Assembly (NCBI GenBank): GCA_013178415.1
Contig: JABLXA010000014.1
Span: 1 to 64,000 of the forward strand
Reading direction: 5' to 3'
DNA length: 64,000 nucleotides
Source: Bacillota bacterium
GTDB taxonomy: Bacteria > Bacillota > SHA-98 > Ch115
Shown piece by piece: positions 54,685-64,000 of this stretch; position 1 is the stretch's first letter; the number at the start of each line of letters is the position of its first letter. The notes under the pieces were generated by a model. That model worked only from the letters and a program-made list of their open reading frames with translations, was not told the origin of the DNA and made no database searches. Made by a program: the position numbers and the translations under genes.

Positions 54685-56009
54685 TTGAGACAACCCTTTC
54701 TTTTCCGTGATGCCCGACCCATGTCGAGCATGCAGAGGAACTGGCTGTTGTTTTTGTCAGCTGGCATTTTCCTCGGGGTCACAGGGGGGATGTATGACTC
54801 AACCTTCAACAATTACCTGAATGATGTCTTCAAGATGTCAGCCAGCACTCGAGGCTGGCTGGAGTTTCCAAGGGAATTCCCAGGAGTCAGTATCGTCTTT
54901 GTATCTATGCTCTTGGGTTTCCTGCCGGAAACCAAAATGGCCTCATTAGCCGTAGCCATGTGGGCAGCCGGCCTTGCTGGACTTGCTTTTTTCGCCTCAG
55001 GTTTCTCCATGCTGGTGGTATGGATGATGCTCTGGAGCATCGGGACGCACCTCTATATGCCTCTCAGCCAGGCCATTGGCGTGAGTGTCGCGGAAAAGGG
55101 TAAAGTTGGAAGATATCTTGGTAACTTTGCCGGTGCCAATACGGCGGCAGTGATCGCCGGGGCGGGGTTCATCATGATCGGTAACCGATTCCTTGGGGTG
55201 GGCTATAGATCCATCTTCGGTCTTGCGGCACTTTCTACTTCTCTTGCGGCAATCGCTTTTCTCCTCATGAAGATCCAGCCCTCTCGTGACGATAACAGTC
55301 CCGCTCCTGCTTCACCTCCACGACGGCGCTGGTTCTCAAACGCAAATATGGCCTATTCTACGTCCTCAACGTGCTCTATGGCGCTAGAAAGCAGGTTTTT
55401 TTGACCTTCGGGCCATGGGTGCTTATCAAGATCTTCGGACAGCCGGCCTCCACCATCGCGCTCTTGTGGATCATTTCTGCCACATTGGGAATCCTCTTCA
55501 AACCCATACTAGGTAGACTGGTCGATTCCCTGGGCGAGCGTAAGATCCTTATGGGTGAGGCTGTAGTCCTTATCCTGATATGTCTTGGCTACTGTACGGG
55601 CGATGGGGTGAGGTTATGGGGTATGAATATTGGTCTATATCTTGCCTGCGCATGTTTTGTTTTAGATCAGCTCATGATGGCCGTCGGTATTGCGCGGACT
55701 ACATACCTCAATAAGATCGCTGATACTCCGGCGGATCTTACGCCTACTCTTGCTATGGGCATTTCTATGGACCATGTGGTTTCCATGAGTGTTCCTGCCC
55801 TTGGTGGGTTGCTATGGCAGAAAATGGGGTTCGAGTATGTATTTCTTGCGGCAGCTTGTGTAGCATTTATGAACCTGTTTGCAGCGTCGAGAATTCGTGT
55901 TCCTGCGACGCCTGGAGGAGTTGAGGCTCCTGAGGGGATCCAAAAGACGGCCGGCGGCCTTGGCGGCCTCACTACGGCGTCCGTGGGACGCGTACGCTTG
56001 ATGAAATGA
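54685..56009 (+). pseudogene. MFS transporter interrupted by a frameshift
   Basis: Two overlapping frames together make one 12-helix carrier of about 440 residues. The first frame (TTG at 54685, or ATG at 54721, to 55404) holds six helices from NWLLFLSAGIFLGVTGGMYD on and ends with a non-homologous tail after SPPRRRW. The second frame holds the rest, and its reading extends upstream from 55371 as KRKYGLFYVLNVLYGARKQVF, which fits the family. The switch is a -1 shift at about 55315-55336, equivalent to one lost base. No slippery heptamer is seen, so mutation or sequencing error is likelier than programmed shifting. It probably served uptake for the flanking polyol or mannoside genes. Confidence 0.85.
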
Positions 56010-56026
56010 GCAAGGAGGGAGCTAAT

Positions 56027-58513
56027 TTGATTTGCAGGATCTCTTTGAACGGCGAGTGGCAGTTTGCTGAGGCATCTGAGGCCCGGGATGGTAAATGGGC
56101 GGCTGGCAGAGTGCCAGGATGCGTACAGCTGGATCTCATGGCCCTCGGAAAACTTCCTGATCCATTTTACAGGATGAATGAGCATTATGCTCACGAGCTT
56201 GAAGATAAGGAATGGGTTTACAGGAAAGAATTTGATTTCGCGGGCGGGAAATATCATGCGGCTGAGCTGGTCTTCATGGGTTTGGATACATTTGCTGACA
56301 TCTATATCAATGGGCATTATCTCGGCAGAGCGCAGGACATGTTCATACCATACAGATATGACGTTACGGATACGTTGGTGGTCGGAAAGAACATCATTGA
56401 GGTCAGGTTTGCTTCTCCCATCAACGAAATAAAGGCTATGGAAAGGAATAGCCCTGTCCGGCTTGCGTCGAGCAGCGAATCCGCGCGGCCATATGTGCGC
56501 AAGGCCCAGTATTCCTATGGTTGGGACTGGGGTCCGCGCATCGCTCAGGTAGGCATCTGGCGTCCTGTGTACTTGGAACTCATAGAGGATGCCAAGATCG
56601 AACATCCATTTTTCTTCACTCGTGAGATAAAAAACGGGAAAGCTTCTGTAAGTGTCAGAGCGGAGGTACAGAGGCATGTTGATGGAGAGCTTTCCGCCAG
56701 GGTGGAGGTTGCATATGAAGGAGAAAACGTGGCATCCTGTACGGTTCCGGTAAAGCCCGAAAGAGGCGGGGAGGGGATAGACGCTTTCTTTTCCATTGAC
56801 TCTCCCAGGCTCTGGTATCCCAATGGCGTGGGTGAACAGCCCCTCTACGAGATAAAAATAACTCTGCTTAAAGAAGGCAGAGCGATAGATGAGAAGAGCT
56901 TTCGCTCCGGCATACGGACAGTAAGGCTTCTGCAGCAGAAAGATGACCAGGGCACGAGCTTTATATTCGAGATAAATGGGGTCAAGGTCTTTGCCAAAGG
57001 CGCTAATTGGATACCCGCTGATAATCTTCTCCCGCGCCTGACCCCAGAAGATTATGATGAGTATATAAGGCTCGCCAGGGATGCGAATATGAATATGCTC
57101 CGAATTTGGGGCGGCGGGATCTATGAGGATGAGGCATTTTATGAGGCTTGCGATCGTTACGGAATCATGATATGGCACGATTTCATGTATGCATGCGCCG
57201 AATATCCCGACCAGTTTGAATGGTTCAGGGATCTCGCTCGTAAAGAGGCTGTGTCTGTGGTCAAGGCCCTTCGCAATCACCCGTCCATAGTGCTGTGGTG
57301 CGGCAACAATGAAAACAACTGGGGATTCCATTCATGGTGGAAGGTTGGAGATCCCGAATTTCTTGGCAACTATATTTATAAGCAGATTCTTCCCGGGGTC
57401 TGCGCAGAGCTTGATCCATCACGGCCTTATTGGGTTTCGAGCCCATATGGTGGGGAAGATCCTAATAGCGAGGCAGAGGGTGACAGGCATGCGTGGAATG
57501 TTTGGTCTGGATGGATAGACTACGGGCAGTATGTGCATGATACCGGACGTTTCCTGAGCGAATTTGGATTCCAGGCCATGCCAGATTGGAGAACGGTGCT
57601 ATCCTTTACTGCACCTGAGGATAGACATATTCTCAGTCCTGTTATGCTTGCCCATAATAAAATGGTGGAAGGAATGGAACGGCTTGTACGGTTCCTGGTG
57701 GGGCGCATCGGTTTCCCTCGGGACCTGAAGAGCTTCGTGTATCTTACCCAGCTAAACCAGGCAGAAGCCATAAGAACCGGTGTGGAACATTGGCGAAGCC
57801 GGAAATTCGCCACAGCCGGTACTATTTACTGGCAACTCAATGATTGCTGGCCTGTGGCGAGTTGGTCTTGCCTCGACTATTATCGCCGCAAGAAGGCGCT
57901 ATATTACTATACCAAGAGATTTTTCGCAAATTTTCTGGCAGTAGTTAAGCATAATGGCGACAGCATCGTCATAATGGGCGTGAATGATGAAGAGCGCGAT
58001 GTAGAGGGCCGGCTGCGAGTAACTGTTTATGATCTTAAAGGCAACAGGCTGAGCCGGAAAGAGCTAGGCGTACGCCTTTTGGCCAATGATGTTACTCTCC
58101 TTGCCCGTTATACCTGCGAGGATCTGGGAATAGGCTATGAACCACGGCTTGTGCCAATAGACCTTCCCGGCACGACCCTGCCTGTCGAAAAAAACGGGCG
58201 TCTTCTCGACGCCGCTGTATTCGTGGAGCTTGAGGTTAGCGGGAAATCCTATAGAAATTATGCTGTATTCGACCGGTTCCGTAATCTGAGTCTCGAGAAG
58301 CCCAGTATCAGCCTGGAGGTGGATGGCAATCTCATTCGACTGAAATCTGATGTTCCCGCCTTTGGGGTATTCATAGAAACTGAAAAGGATGTAGATTTGG
58401 AAGACAACTGCCTCAATATGGAGCCTGGAGTCACCTATACCGTTCGGTGTTCTGGCGATCCTGGAAAGGTACATGTATTTGATCTTACGAGAATGGTTAC
58501 ACGTGTTGAGTAG
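56027..58513 (+). CDS. Beta-mannosidase, glycoside hydrolase family 2
   Basis: A GH2 enzyme of about 828 residues that removes terminal beta-mannose. The N-terminal sandwich has SLNGEWQF and LDTFADIYINGHYLG. The acid/base Glu is in WCGNNENNW, and the nucleophile Glu is in FLSEFGFQAMP. YWQLNDCWPVASWS follows. There is no signal peptide, so it acts in the cytoplasm on imported oligosaccharides. TTG at 56027 has AAGGAGGGA seven bases upstream; the in-frame ATG at 56006 overlaps the carrier's stop and is the alternative. It adjoins the frameshifted MFS gene. Confidence 0.92.
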   Translation: MICRISLNGEWQFAEASEARDGKWAAGRVPGCVQLDLMALGKLPDPFYRMNEHYAHELEDKEWVYRKEFDFAGGKYHAAELVFMGLDTFADIYINGHYLGRAQDMFIPYRYDVTDTLVVGKNIIEVRFASPINEIKAMERNSPVRLASSSESARPYVRKAQYSYGWDWGPRIAQVGIWRPVYLELIEDAKIEHPFFFTREIKNGKASVSVRAEVQRHVDGELSARVEVAYEGENVASCTVPVKPERGGEGIDAFFSIDSPRLWYPNGVGEQPLYEIKITLLKEGRAIDEKSFRSGIRTVRLLQQKDDQGTSFIFEINGVKVFAKGANWIPADNLLPRLTPEDYDEYIRLARDANMNMLRIWGGGIYEDEAFYEACDRYGIMIWHDFMYACAEYPDQFEWFRDLARKEAVSVVKALRNHPSIVLWCGNNENNWGFHSWWKVGDPEFLGNYIYKQILPGVCAELDPSRPYWVSSPYGGEDPNSEAEGDRHAWNVWSGWIDYGQYVHDTGRFLSEFGFQAMPDWRTVLSFTAPEDRHILSPVMLAHNKMVEGMERLVRFLVGRIGFPRDLKSFVYLTQLNQAEAIRTGVEHWRSRKFATAGTIYWQLNDCWPVASWSCLDYYRRKKALYYYTKRFFANFLAVVKHNGDSIVIMGVNDEERDVEGRLRVTVYDLKGNRLSRKELGVRLLANDVTLLARYTCEDLGIGYEPRLVPIDLPGTTLPVEKNGRLLDAAVFVELEVSGKSYRNYAVFDRFRNLSLEKPSISLEVDGNLIRLKSDVPAFGVFIETEKDVDLEDNCLNMEPGVTYTVRCSGDPGKVHVFDLTRMVTRVE

Positions 58514-58871
58514 CTAACAGGGACGCGCCGGGTATCTGGAGGCGAAATGGCGGCCATGCGCAGTTTGCTGTAGTTCCAGTGGATAACCTCGTAAAATTGG
58601 GCGCTTCTCCCAGTCCCGTTGCCGGTGGATCTCCCACCTGCAGCGGGACCCTCGACCTGGAAGTCGCATGCGCCATCCTATTTTTCCCTCAATACTCCCC
58701 TAAGATTTGACGCTCTGGTTACCAGGATGTTACCCAAAGTTAATAATGACATGCTATCCTCTTGCCAATGCAGGGGCAGAGATAGTGAACAAACGCGCCG
58801 TTGCAGGGTGGACCTCAGGCGGTTCTCTTTTCGCGCCACACGGCAGCGATACTCATGAGGAGATGATAGAT
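58514..58871. other. Intergenic region after the beta-mannosidase
   Basis: A 358-base stretch in which I see no gene, terminator or clear promoter. Part may belong to the decayed 5' end of the following PIG-L pseudogene. Confidence 0.35.
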
Positions 58872-59508
58872 ATGCCAAAAGCAAATGCAGGAAGCAATGT
58901 CAATATATTCCGCGCTTCTCGTCCAGGGGCGCCGGCGGACGGGGTATCTATGTCGCGGAAAGCCAGGGCATCATCTTCGCCGGGGAGAGATCCCAGTCTC
59001 AAGCATGGCGCCCGTCAGGAGAGCGGCAGGAAACGTCTCGGATCAGACCGGCCTCAGCAGGCAGCGATAGGCATAGATGAGAGGATCGCGGCGCTTCATG
59101 AGGTGTTATATGAGATATCTCTCATATCTGGCGGATGCTGCTGACATATCCAGGTCCGGCTGGGTATGACCGCGACTCCCTACCGCCCATTGCTGCCGTC
59201 AAAACCGCCTCAATCGATATCTCTCCCCATGACAGGCTCTTGATCATCGCCCCTCATTGTGATGATGAGACTCTTGCCGCAGGCGGAGCCCATCATGATG
59301 CAGTGAGGTTGGGCGCGAAGGCATATGTAGCGGTGGTCACAAATGGGGATGGCTTTCCACTTGCCGCTGACAGGACATTTCGCACGATAGAAGTCTCTTT
59401 TTGGGCATTGAAAGCAGGATTCGGGGGGACTTGATCGATCGCACCATTTGGCGCATTTTCCAGATCCGGCAAGCACCAGGCATTACGCGGTTGCCGGACC
59501 ATCTGTAA
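58872..59508 (+). pseudogene. Decayed PIG-L deacetylase copy
   Basis: This is the remains of a paralogue of the gene at 49385. In one frame, 59135-59434 encodes HDRLLIIAPHCDDETLAAGG and AYVAVVTNGDGFPLAADRTFR, matching the intact PIG-L start. It then breaks off. Directly after, in the next frame, 59434-59460 encodes IDRTIWRIF, matching VDRTTWRIL at the extreme end of the intact protein. About 330 residues in between are deleted. Upstream, another frame from ATG 58872 (with GAGGAG) runs into the start of this copy, showing a further frameshift. The product cannot be functional because the HPDH metal site is lost. Confidence 0.85.
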
Positions 59509-59551
59509 CAACATGGCAGCCTTGCCTGGAGAAGCGTCGGAGTTTCGTCTG

Positions 59552-60868
59552 TTATTCATTGATCCGGAACAGCCGGAAAACAGTCTTCTGATCCCAGCCC
59601 AGATCCCAAGGAACTCTGCAGCGGTCGGCCGTATGGCTATTTACCAGCACATATCCATGGGAATCCCTTCCCACGACCACGGCAAAGTGCTCAATCCGGC
59701 CTTTCTCTTCATAGCCAATCAGGTCTCCCTCGCGCAGTCTCTGGATAGCGCCTTCTGGCGAATCGCTAGTCGGTGCGGTGACTTCATGGAACAGACCGCG
59801 TGCTATCTGAGTTGCACGCCTGCTGTGCTGCAAATAGTTGGCAAATGTCTCAGCTTGGACCCATGCCCTGCTGCCTCCCCTGCCAGATATCGAATGGCTG
59901 TAATACCATACATAGTCAGTTGGGAGACCACCAGCTTCTTTGTCTGCCAGGACTTGGGATACGAAATTTGTGCAATCCCCACCATTGCCTGTATAGTCTT
60001 TGTATTTGGGGTTATAGCGAGCGGCGTGGTTTTGGTCCAGGGAGACGCCACAGTACTTCATGGCATAATCAACCGCCGCTTCGCGATTGTAAGCGCCTTT
60101 AGATCCTGAGGGCGGGGCCTGGGTCATCCTCCCGCTCTGATCGTTACCTTGGCTCGACATCCACTCTTTGTCATTCCTGCTGCGCCATTTGGCCATTCCC
60201 CCGGGCAGACAGGCGGGATTTACCTCGGGAACTAGGGTGTCTTCATCGAGAGGATCCGTATACCAATCACGCCGGATCAGCCAGTTGCCCTGCTTGTATG
60301 CCAATTCCACTAGGTGGCGGGTCCCTATTCCGAAACGATTTACGCATTCACTGCAATCGTCTGCGTATACATAGTCGAGATAGGCGTTTTGCGTTAGGCT
60401 TATCCAGGCGGTGTTGTCCTTGATTTCGACCCTTTGCGCGCGCAAGCAAGACATGGCACGCGTGATCTTGATTCCACGTTTTTCCGCCCAGGCTTTGATA
60501 TATTTTACGCGGCGTTGTTCATGGTCAAGGGCCCATCTGCCATATTTGGAGTTGGTATCATATAGGGGGGCAAGTGGATCAGGATCTCCTGTCAGAATTG
60601 CATCCGCCCTTCTGTTGAACATGGTTTCCAGCTGCAGATTGATTACGTCAATAAGTGGAGCTGTGGAATCACACTCTTCGTTCAGCTGTTGTGGTCCATT
60701 CCAAAATATCTCCAGGAGTTCAGCAGGGGGTAGTTCCCGGGGCAAGTACCGCGATCGGATGGTATGGAAAACCAGCAGCACGAGGGATAGAACGATCACT
60801 CCCGCTCCCATGACAGCCACAATCATCCGGGTCAATTTGAGGACGGTTTTGTTTGCTCCCTTACGCAT
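59552..60868 (-). CDS. Membrane-anchored amidase-domain (Amidase_6) protein
   Basis: A 438-residue protein. A signal anchor lies at about 13-34. A middle region (50-210, ending WLIRRDWYTDPLDED) is like those preceding the amidase in related spore-formers. A C-terminal Amidase_6 papain-like domain (about 258-438) follows, with catalytic Cys299 in NGGDCTNFVSQ and His394 in RIEHFAVVVG. NSHTADR is close by. Likely action is on peptide or wall substrates outside the membrane. It converges with the PIG-L pseudogene and is divergent from the EamA gene. Substrate unknown. Confidence 0.85.
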   Translation of the reverse strand: MRKGANKTVLKLTRMIVAVMGAGVIVLSLVLLVFHTIRSRYLPRELPPAELLEIFWNGPQQLNEECDSTAPLIDVINLQLETMFNRRADAILTGDPDPLAPLYDTNSKYGRWALDHEQRRVKYIKAWAEKRGIKITRAMSCLRAQRVEIKDNTAWISLTQNAYLDYVYADDCSECVNRFGIGTRHLVELAYKQGNWLIRRDWYTDPLDEDTLVPEVNPACLPGGMAKWRSRNDKEWMSSQGNDQSGRMTQAPPSGSKGAYNREAAVDYAMKYCGVSLDQNHAARYNPKYKDYTGNGGDCTNFVSQVLADKEAGGLPTDYVWYYSHSISGRGGSRAWVQAETFANYLQHSRRATQIARGLFHEVTAPTSDSPEGAIQRLREGDLIGYEEKGRIEHFAVVVGRDSHGYVLVNSHTADRCRVPWDLGWDQKTVFRLFRINE

Positions 60869-61005
60869 GCGCCGCGCTCCTTCTTGCAGAGGTGACTGGA
60901 TTATCTAATCTAGGAGTGTGATCGATCCCGCATGATCGATCTTTTGAATATTTATGCGGGCGACCAGAGCCTTACCACAGGGTGTCAAGATTGGAGGGGC
61001 TATGG

Positions 61006-61437
61006 ATGTTAGTGTTTTTGCTTGCAATATTCGGGGTGATCTGCTGGGGAGTAGCCCCTGTCTTTGGCAGGTTAGGGCTGGATAAGGTGGACCCGATTAC
61101 GGGTCTATGCCTGAGAACCCTGATTGCAGCGACAATAGTCGGCAGCTGGCTATTGGCCACGGGATATACGTGGCGCCTGCACAATGTTCCATTACGTTCC
61201 TGGCTGCTCTTGGGGGTAGAGGCCATATTCGCCACGCTGCTTGGGGATCTTGCATATTACGCGGCCCTGAAGCTCGGGAAAGTTTCAAATGTATCTCTAA
61301 TCATGTCCACTTCCCCTGTCATTACACTTTGGATGGCCCACTCTATCCTTGGAGAGCATTTGACCTGGCTTCAGATCGCAGGATGCTTTCTGATCGTGCT
61401 GGGGCTCTTCCTCGTAGGATTGCAGCATAAGCTCTAG
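61006..61437 (+). CDS. EamA-domain (DMT superfamily) half-size transporter
   Basis: A 143-residue protein with one EamA unit of five membrane helices. It starts MLVFLLAIFGVICWGVAPVFGRLGL and ends IAGCFLIVLGLFLVGLQHKL. Full DMT exporters have two such units; single-unit forms work as dimers. GGAGGGG precedes the ATG at 61006; a GTG at 60982 is in frame but unsupported. No second half is adjacent. Substrate unknown. Confidence 0.85.
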   Translation: MLVFLLAIFGVICWGVAPVFGRLGLDKVDPITGLCLRTLIAATIVGSWLLATGYTWRLHNVPLRSWLLLGVEAIFATLLGDLAYYAALKLGKVSNVSLIMSTSPVITLWMAHSILGEHLTWLQIAGCFLIVLGLFLVGLQHKL

Positions 61438-61451
61438 ACATCACCGATCAT

Positions 61452-62315
61452 TCATGACCACTGTCCCTCTCTAGGCCTGCGTTCCGTCCCATCGCGGCGC
61501 TCATAGGGGACAGGTATGTATTGCACAGATGGCCTGTGCTGCATGGGTTGGGGATAGAGCTCCATAAGCTCATACACTTCCCTTGGTAGGCCGACCTTCA
61601 CATCAAGACCCAGTTTCTTGAGCTCGTCGCATGTGATAGGGTAATCATGAGTCCAGCGCCCTTCAGTCAGAGCTCTGGCGATTCTCTCTGCATCTCCTTG
61701 GGGCATTCGTTCAGAAAGGATTCGGTAGACACTGTCGTAGACCTGTGTCATGGCTTTCGCCGCGATATCCCCGAGAATCAGCGTCTTATCATCTAATTGA
61801 TCCTTGCTCTTTTGTTCTATTGCCCTAAGAATTGATACCGCGGGATAGCCTCCGAGCTGCGGATCCACAGGCCCCAAGACCGCGTTTTCATCCATCACGA
61901 TCTCATCCGCGGCGAGGGCCAGGAGCGTGCCGCCCGACATAGCATAATGTGGCACGAAGACAGTTACCTTAGCTTCGTGTTTCTGTATTGCATGGGCAAT
62001 CTGTTCAGCAGCCAGCACCAATCCCCCGGGAGTATGCAGGATGATGTCGATGGGCAGGTCATCAGGGGTGAGTCTGATGGCCCTGAGTATTTTCTCGGAG
62101 TCCTCAATGTCGATGCTTCTCGATATGGGAATCCCGAGGATACTTAAAGATTCCATTCGATGAATCATGGCAATGACCCTGCTGCCACGCTTCCTTTCCA
62201 TGTTGCGGATTATGCTATACCTGGAGATCTGAATTCGCTTTTGCCTATAAAGAGGGGTCAAGAATGTCCAGAGCAAGATCAAAATCCAGAAAAGGTTTGT
62301 AAACCCAGAGTCCAT
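61452..62315 (-). CDS. SDH-family ClpP-class serine proteinase, membrane anchored
   Basis: A 287-residue protein of the serine dehydrogenase proteinase (DUF114, SppA/ClpP fold) family. An N-terminal helix (about 5-22) anchors it. The ClpP-like core has IDIILHTPGGLVLAAEQIA and the nucleophile motif HYAMSGGTLLALAADEI with Ser127. VLGPVDPQLGGYPA follows. The acidic or basic partner of the serine is not certain from sequence. Such proteins probably cut membrane or leftover signal peptides. Its 3' end converges with the EamA gene, 14 bases apart. Confidence 0.9.
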   Translation of the reverse strand: MDSGFTNLFWILILLWTFLTPLYRQKRIQISRYSIIRNMERKRGSRVIAMIHRMESLSILGIPISRSIDIEDSEKILRAIRLTPDDLPIDIILHTPGGLVLAAEQIAHAIQKHEAKVTVFVPHYAMSGGTLLALAADEIVMDENAVLGPVDPQLGGYPAVSILRAIEQKSKDQLDDKTLILGDIAAKAMTQVYDSVYRILSERMPQGDAERIARALTEGRWTHDYPITCDELKKLGLDVKVGLPREVYELMELYPQPMQHRPSVQYIPVPYERRDGTERRPREGQWS

Positions 62316-62417
62316 TTTTTACAGGCCTCCTTTCCTCTCCTTGTGATGATGCGCCAACCCCGCCAGAAATATGCGCGGAGATATCCAGAGAGCGATGTGC
62401 ACAAATTTTACGTTTAC

Positions 62418-62446
62418 TTGTATTCTCCTATGAGGTGTAGTAAAAT
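62418..62446 (+). promoter_or_regulatory. Promoter of pdxS-pdxT
   Basis: TTGTAT, 17 bases, TAAAAT, about 100 bases before pdxS. Confidence 0.5.
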
Positions 62447-62547
62447 ATGGTGCCAGAGAGAACTGGGACTCAGAGATCGATTACCTCCGGTCGATGTCAG
62501 AGGCTGATGAGCGTTTTTGTTGATATTCACGAATGGGGGGAATGGAT

Positions 62548-63435
62548 ATGGTGGTCGAGAAAGGCACATGGACCGTCAAGAAGGGCCTTGCGGAGATGCT
62601 GAAGGGTGGAGTCATAATGGATGTAACCACCCCTGAACAGGCGAAGATCGCGGAAGATGCCGGAGCTGTCGCCGTGATGGCCCTGGAGCGTGTTCCAGCT
62701 GATATCAGAGCTGCCGGCGGAGTAGCTAGAATGGCAGACCCGGTGGTCATAGAGAAGATCATGAATGCCGTAAGCATTCCGGTCATGGCCAAGGTAAGAA
62801 TTGGGCACTTTGTCGAGGCGCAGATTCTCGAAGCGCTAGGTATTGACTATATCGATGAAAGTGAAGTGCTCACTCCGGCTGATGAAGCGTATCACATAAA
62901 TAAGCACCTTTTCAAGGTCCCGTTTGTCTGCGGTTGCCGGAATCTTGGAGAAGCCCTGCGGCGCATTGGTGAGGGCGCGGCCATGATAAGGACGAAAGGG
63001 GAAGCAGGGACCGGGGATGTTGTTGAGGCTGTAAGGCATATGCGGTGCGTGATGGATGAGATCCGTAGACTCAAGAACATGCCTGAAGAAGAATTGATGA
63101 CTGCCGCCAAAGAAATGGGGGCCCCCTACGATCTCGTGAAAGAGGTAGCTGCCCTTGGTAGATTGCCCGTGGTGAATTTCGCGGCCGGTGGAATCGCGAC
63201 CCCTGCAGATGCGGCATTGATGATGCAACTTGGAGCAGATGGGGTTTTTGTTGGTTCTGGTATATTCAAATCTGAAAATCCAGCAGCCAGGGCGAAGGCG
63301 ATAGTCGAAGCTACGACGCATTATAACGATCCGAGCGTTTTGGCAAGAGTATCCAGGGGTATCGGCGAGGCCATGCGCGGCATCCAGGCAGCCGGACTAT
63401 CAGAGATAGAGAGGATTCAGGGCAGGGGCTGGTAA
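62548..63435 (+). CDS. pdxS: Pyridoxal 5'-phosphate synthase subunit PdxS
   Basis: A 295-residue lyase that builds PLP from ribose 5-phosphate, glyceraldehyde 3-phosphate and ammonia. It is highly conserved: [38 protein letters not shown], the lysine of MAKVRIGH, and [20 protein letters not shown]. The ATG at 62548 has GGGGGGAA six bases upstream; ATGs at 62542 and 62533 are also in frame. pdxT follows 24 bases later and supplies ammonia. Confidence 0.97.
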   Translation: MVVEKGTWTVKKGLAEMLKGGVIMDVTTPEQAKIAEDAGAVAVMALERVPADIRAAGGVARMADPVVIEKIMNAVSIPVMAKVRIGHFVEAQILEALGIDYIDESEVLTPADEAYHINKHLFKVPFVCGCRNLGEALRRIGEGAAMIRTKGEAGTGDVVEAVRHMRCVMDEIRRLKNMPEEELMTAAKEMGAPYDLVKEVAALGRLPVVNFAAGGIATPADAALMMQLGADGVFVGSGIFKSENPAARAKAIVEATTHYNDPSVLARVSRGIGEAMRGIQAAGLSEIERIQGRGW

Positions 63436-63459
63436 CCCGGCAACGAGGGGGAAACGGAC

Positions 63460-64000
63460 TTGAAATCAGCAGCAAAGATCGGGGTTTTGGATTTACAAGG
63501 AGCTGTTGAAGAGCATATTGAAATGCTGAAGAGCATTGGATGCGACACGGTGGCGGTGAAGAAGGCAGAGCAACTCGATGGGCTGCAGGGCCTTGTAATC
63601 CCCGGCGGAGAGAGCACTACCATCGGCAAATTAATGGAGCGGTATGGGCTGGCCGAAGAGATAAAAAAGAGGGCACAAGATGGAATGGCTATATTTGGCA
63701 CCTGTGCAGGCTTGATCTTGCTAGCCGAAGATATCAATGGAAGTTCTCAAATGAGGCTAGGCCTCATGGGTATCCGAGTAAAGAGGAACGCTTTCGGCCG
63801 GCAGGTAGAGAGTTTCGAGGCGGATATTCCCATCCCGGTTCTCGGAGGCGCGCCATTCAGGGCCATTTTCATCAGGGCGCCATATATCGAATCTGTAAAA
63901 CCAGGAGTCGAGGAACTTGCCCGCGTAGACGGCAAAATTGTATTCGCCCGCCAGGGGAGATTTCTCGTTTCAGCTTTTCACCCGGAGCTTTCTTCTGATA
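63460..64000 (+). CDS. pdxT: Pyridoxal 5'-phosphate synthase glutaminase PdxT (partial)
   Basis: The glutaminase that feeds ammonia to PdxS. It begins TTG with GAGGGGGAAA upstream and runs off the right edge, about 180 codons in. The start is KIGVLDLQGAVEEHIEMLKS, then PGGESTTIGKLM. The catalytic Cys is in GTCAGLILLA, and the His of SAFHPELSSD is at the very end. Only about ten residues should be missing. Confidence 0.96.
   Translation, partial: MKSAAKIGVLDLQGAVEEHIEMLKSIGCDTVAVKKAEQLDGLQGLVIPGGESTTIGKLMERYGLAEEIKKRAQDGMAIFGTCAGLILLAEDINGSSQMRLGLMGIRVKRNAFGRQVESFEADIPIPVLGGAPFRAIFIRAPYIESVKPGVEELARVDGKIVFARQGRFLVSAFHPELSSD

Noticed and set aside
55310-55336. Programmed -1 frameshift in the MFS gene
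   Set aside because: No X-XXY-YYZ slippery heptamer or downstream pseudoknot was evident; mutation or read error is simpler.

Overview
The window (about 50% GC by eye) looks like the chromosome of an endospore-forming, saccharolytic member of the Bacillota. Pointers are strong purine-rich ribosome binding sites, frequent TTG/GTG starts, a SPOCS-like protein, two YjcZ-like microproteins, the coaX-dusB-greA-lysS and pdxS-pdxT housekeeping blocks, and a Phd/Uma2 protein. Neither extracellular solute-binding protein has a convincing lipobox, which hints at a diderm (Limnochordia/Hydrogenispora-like) cell plan. No IS element, phage, CRISPR array or rRNA was seen.

Layout. (1) 150-13975: a co-directional carbohydrate locus: ROK regulator, two TIM-barrel isomerase/epimerases, three Gfo/Idh/MocA dehydrogenases, a sugar ABC transporter without its ATPase, a URO-D-family protein, a DUF4091/GH123-like protein and a ThuA-like protein. 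This resembles oxidative (keto-sugar) glycoside catabolism. (2) 14101-17046: a reverse-strand Phd-Uma2 fusion with a consensus promoter and palindrome, glutamate dehydrogenase, and a small membrane protein. (3) 17385-25948: a GntR/LacI-type regulator, a complete family-5 (Dpp/Opp-like) ABC transporter, and a CcdA-like protein. (4) 26211-32701: tRNA-Arg, Crp/Fnr regulator, DUF362 ferredoxin, DUF4432 epimerase, ChrB-N protein plus MFS carrier, and a shortened Eis-like acetyltransferase. (5) 32730-37636: a compact set of a signal-less TasA/camelysin-like protein, a GT2-GT4 fusion, a SPOCS-like protein, a second glycosyltransferase and a methyltransferase. I propose it builds a spore-surface glycoprotein. 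(6) 37686-47677: CorA, DppA-type aminopeptidase, GDT1-like protein, coaX, dusB, an uncharacterised trio (HTH protein, 'quinate dehydrogenase-like', acyl-ACP-reductase-like), greA, lysS and tRNA-Ala. (7) 47678-64000: a structured-RNA candidate, an isomerase, a PIG-L deacetylase, a HypF relative lacking zinc finger and YrdC, two YjcZ-like microproteins, a polyol dehydrogenase, a frameshifted MFS gene, a GH2 beta-mannosidase, a decayed PIG-L copy, an amidase, an EamA half-transporter, an SDH/ClpP-class protease, pdxS, and pdxT running off the right edge.

How the parts work together. Regions 1 and 3 are uptake-plus-catabolism islands, each headed by a sugar-type regulator. In both, a stem-loop lies directly after the binding-protein gene, which could raise its expression over the permeases. 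The strongest leads for new biology are the putative spore glycosylation cluster, the Phd-Uma2 unit with its operator, the HypF remnant or variant, the conserved-looking trio before greA, and the small genes and pseudogenes that simple gene calling would miss. All functions are inferred from reading motifs; no database search was run.
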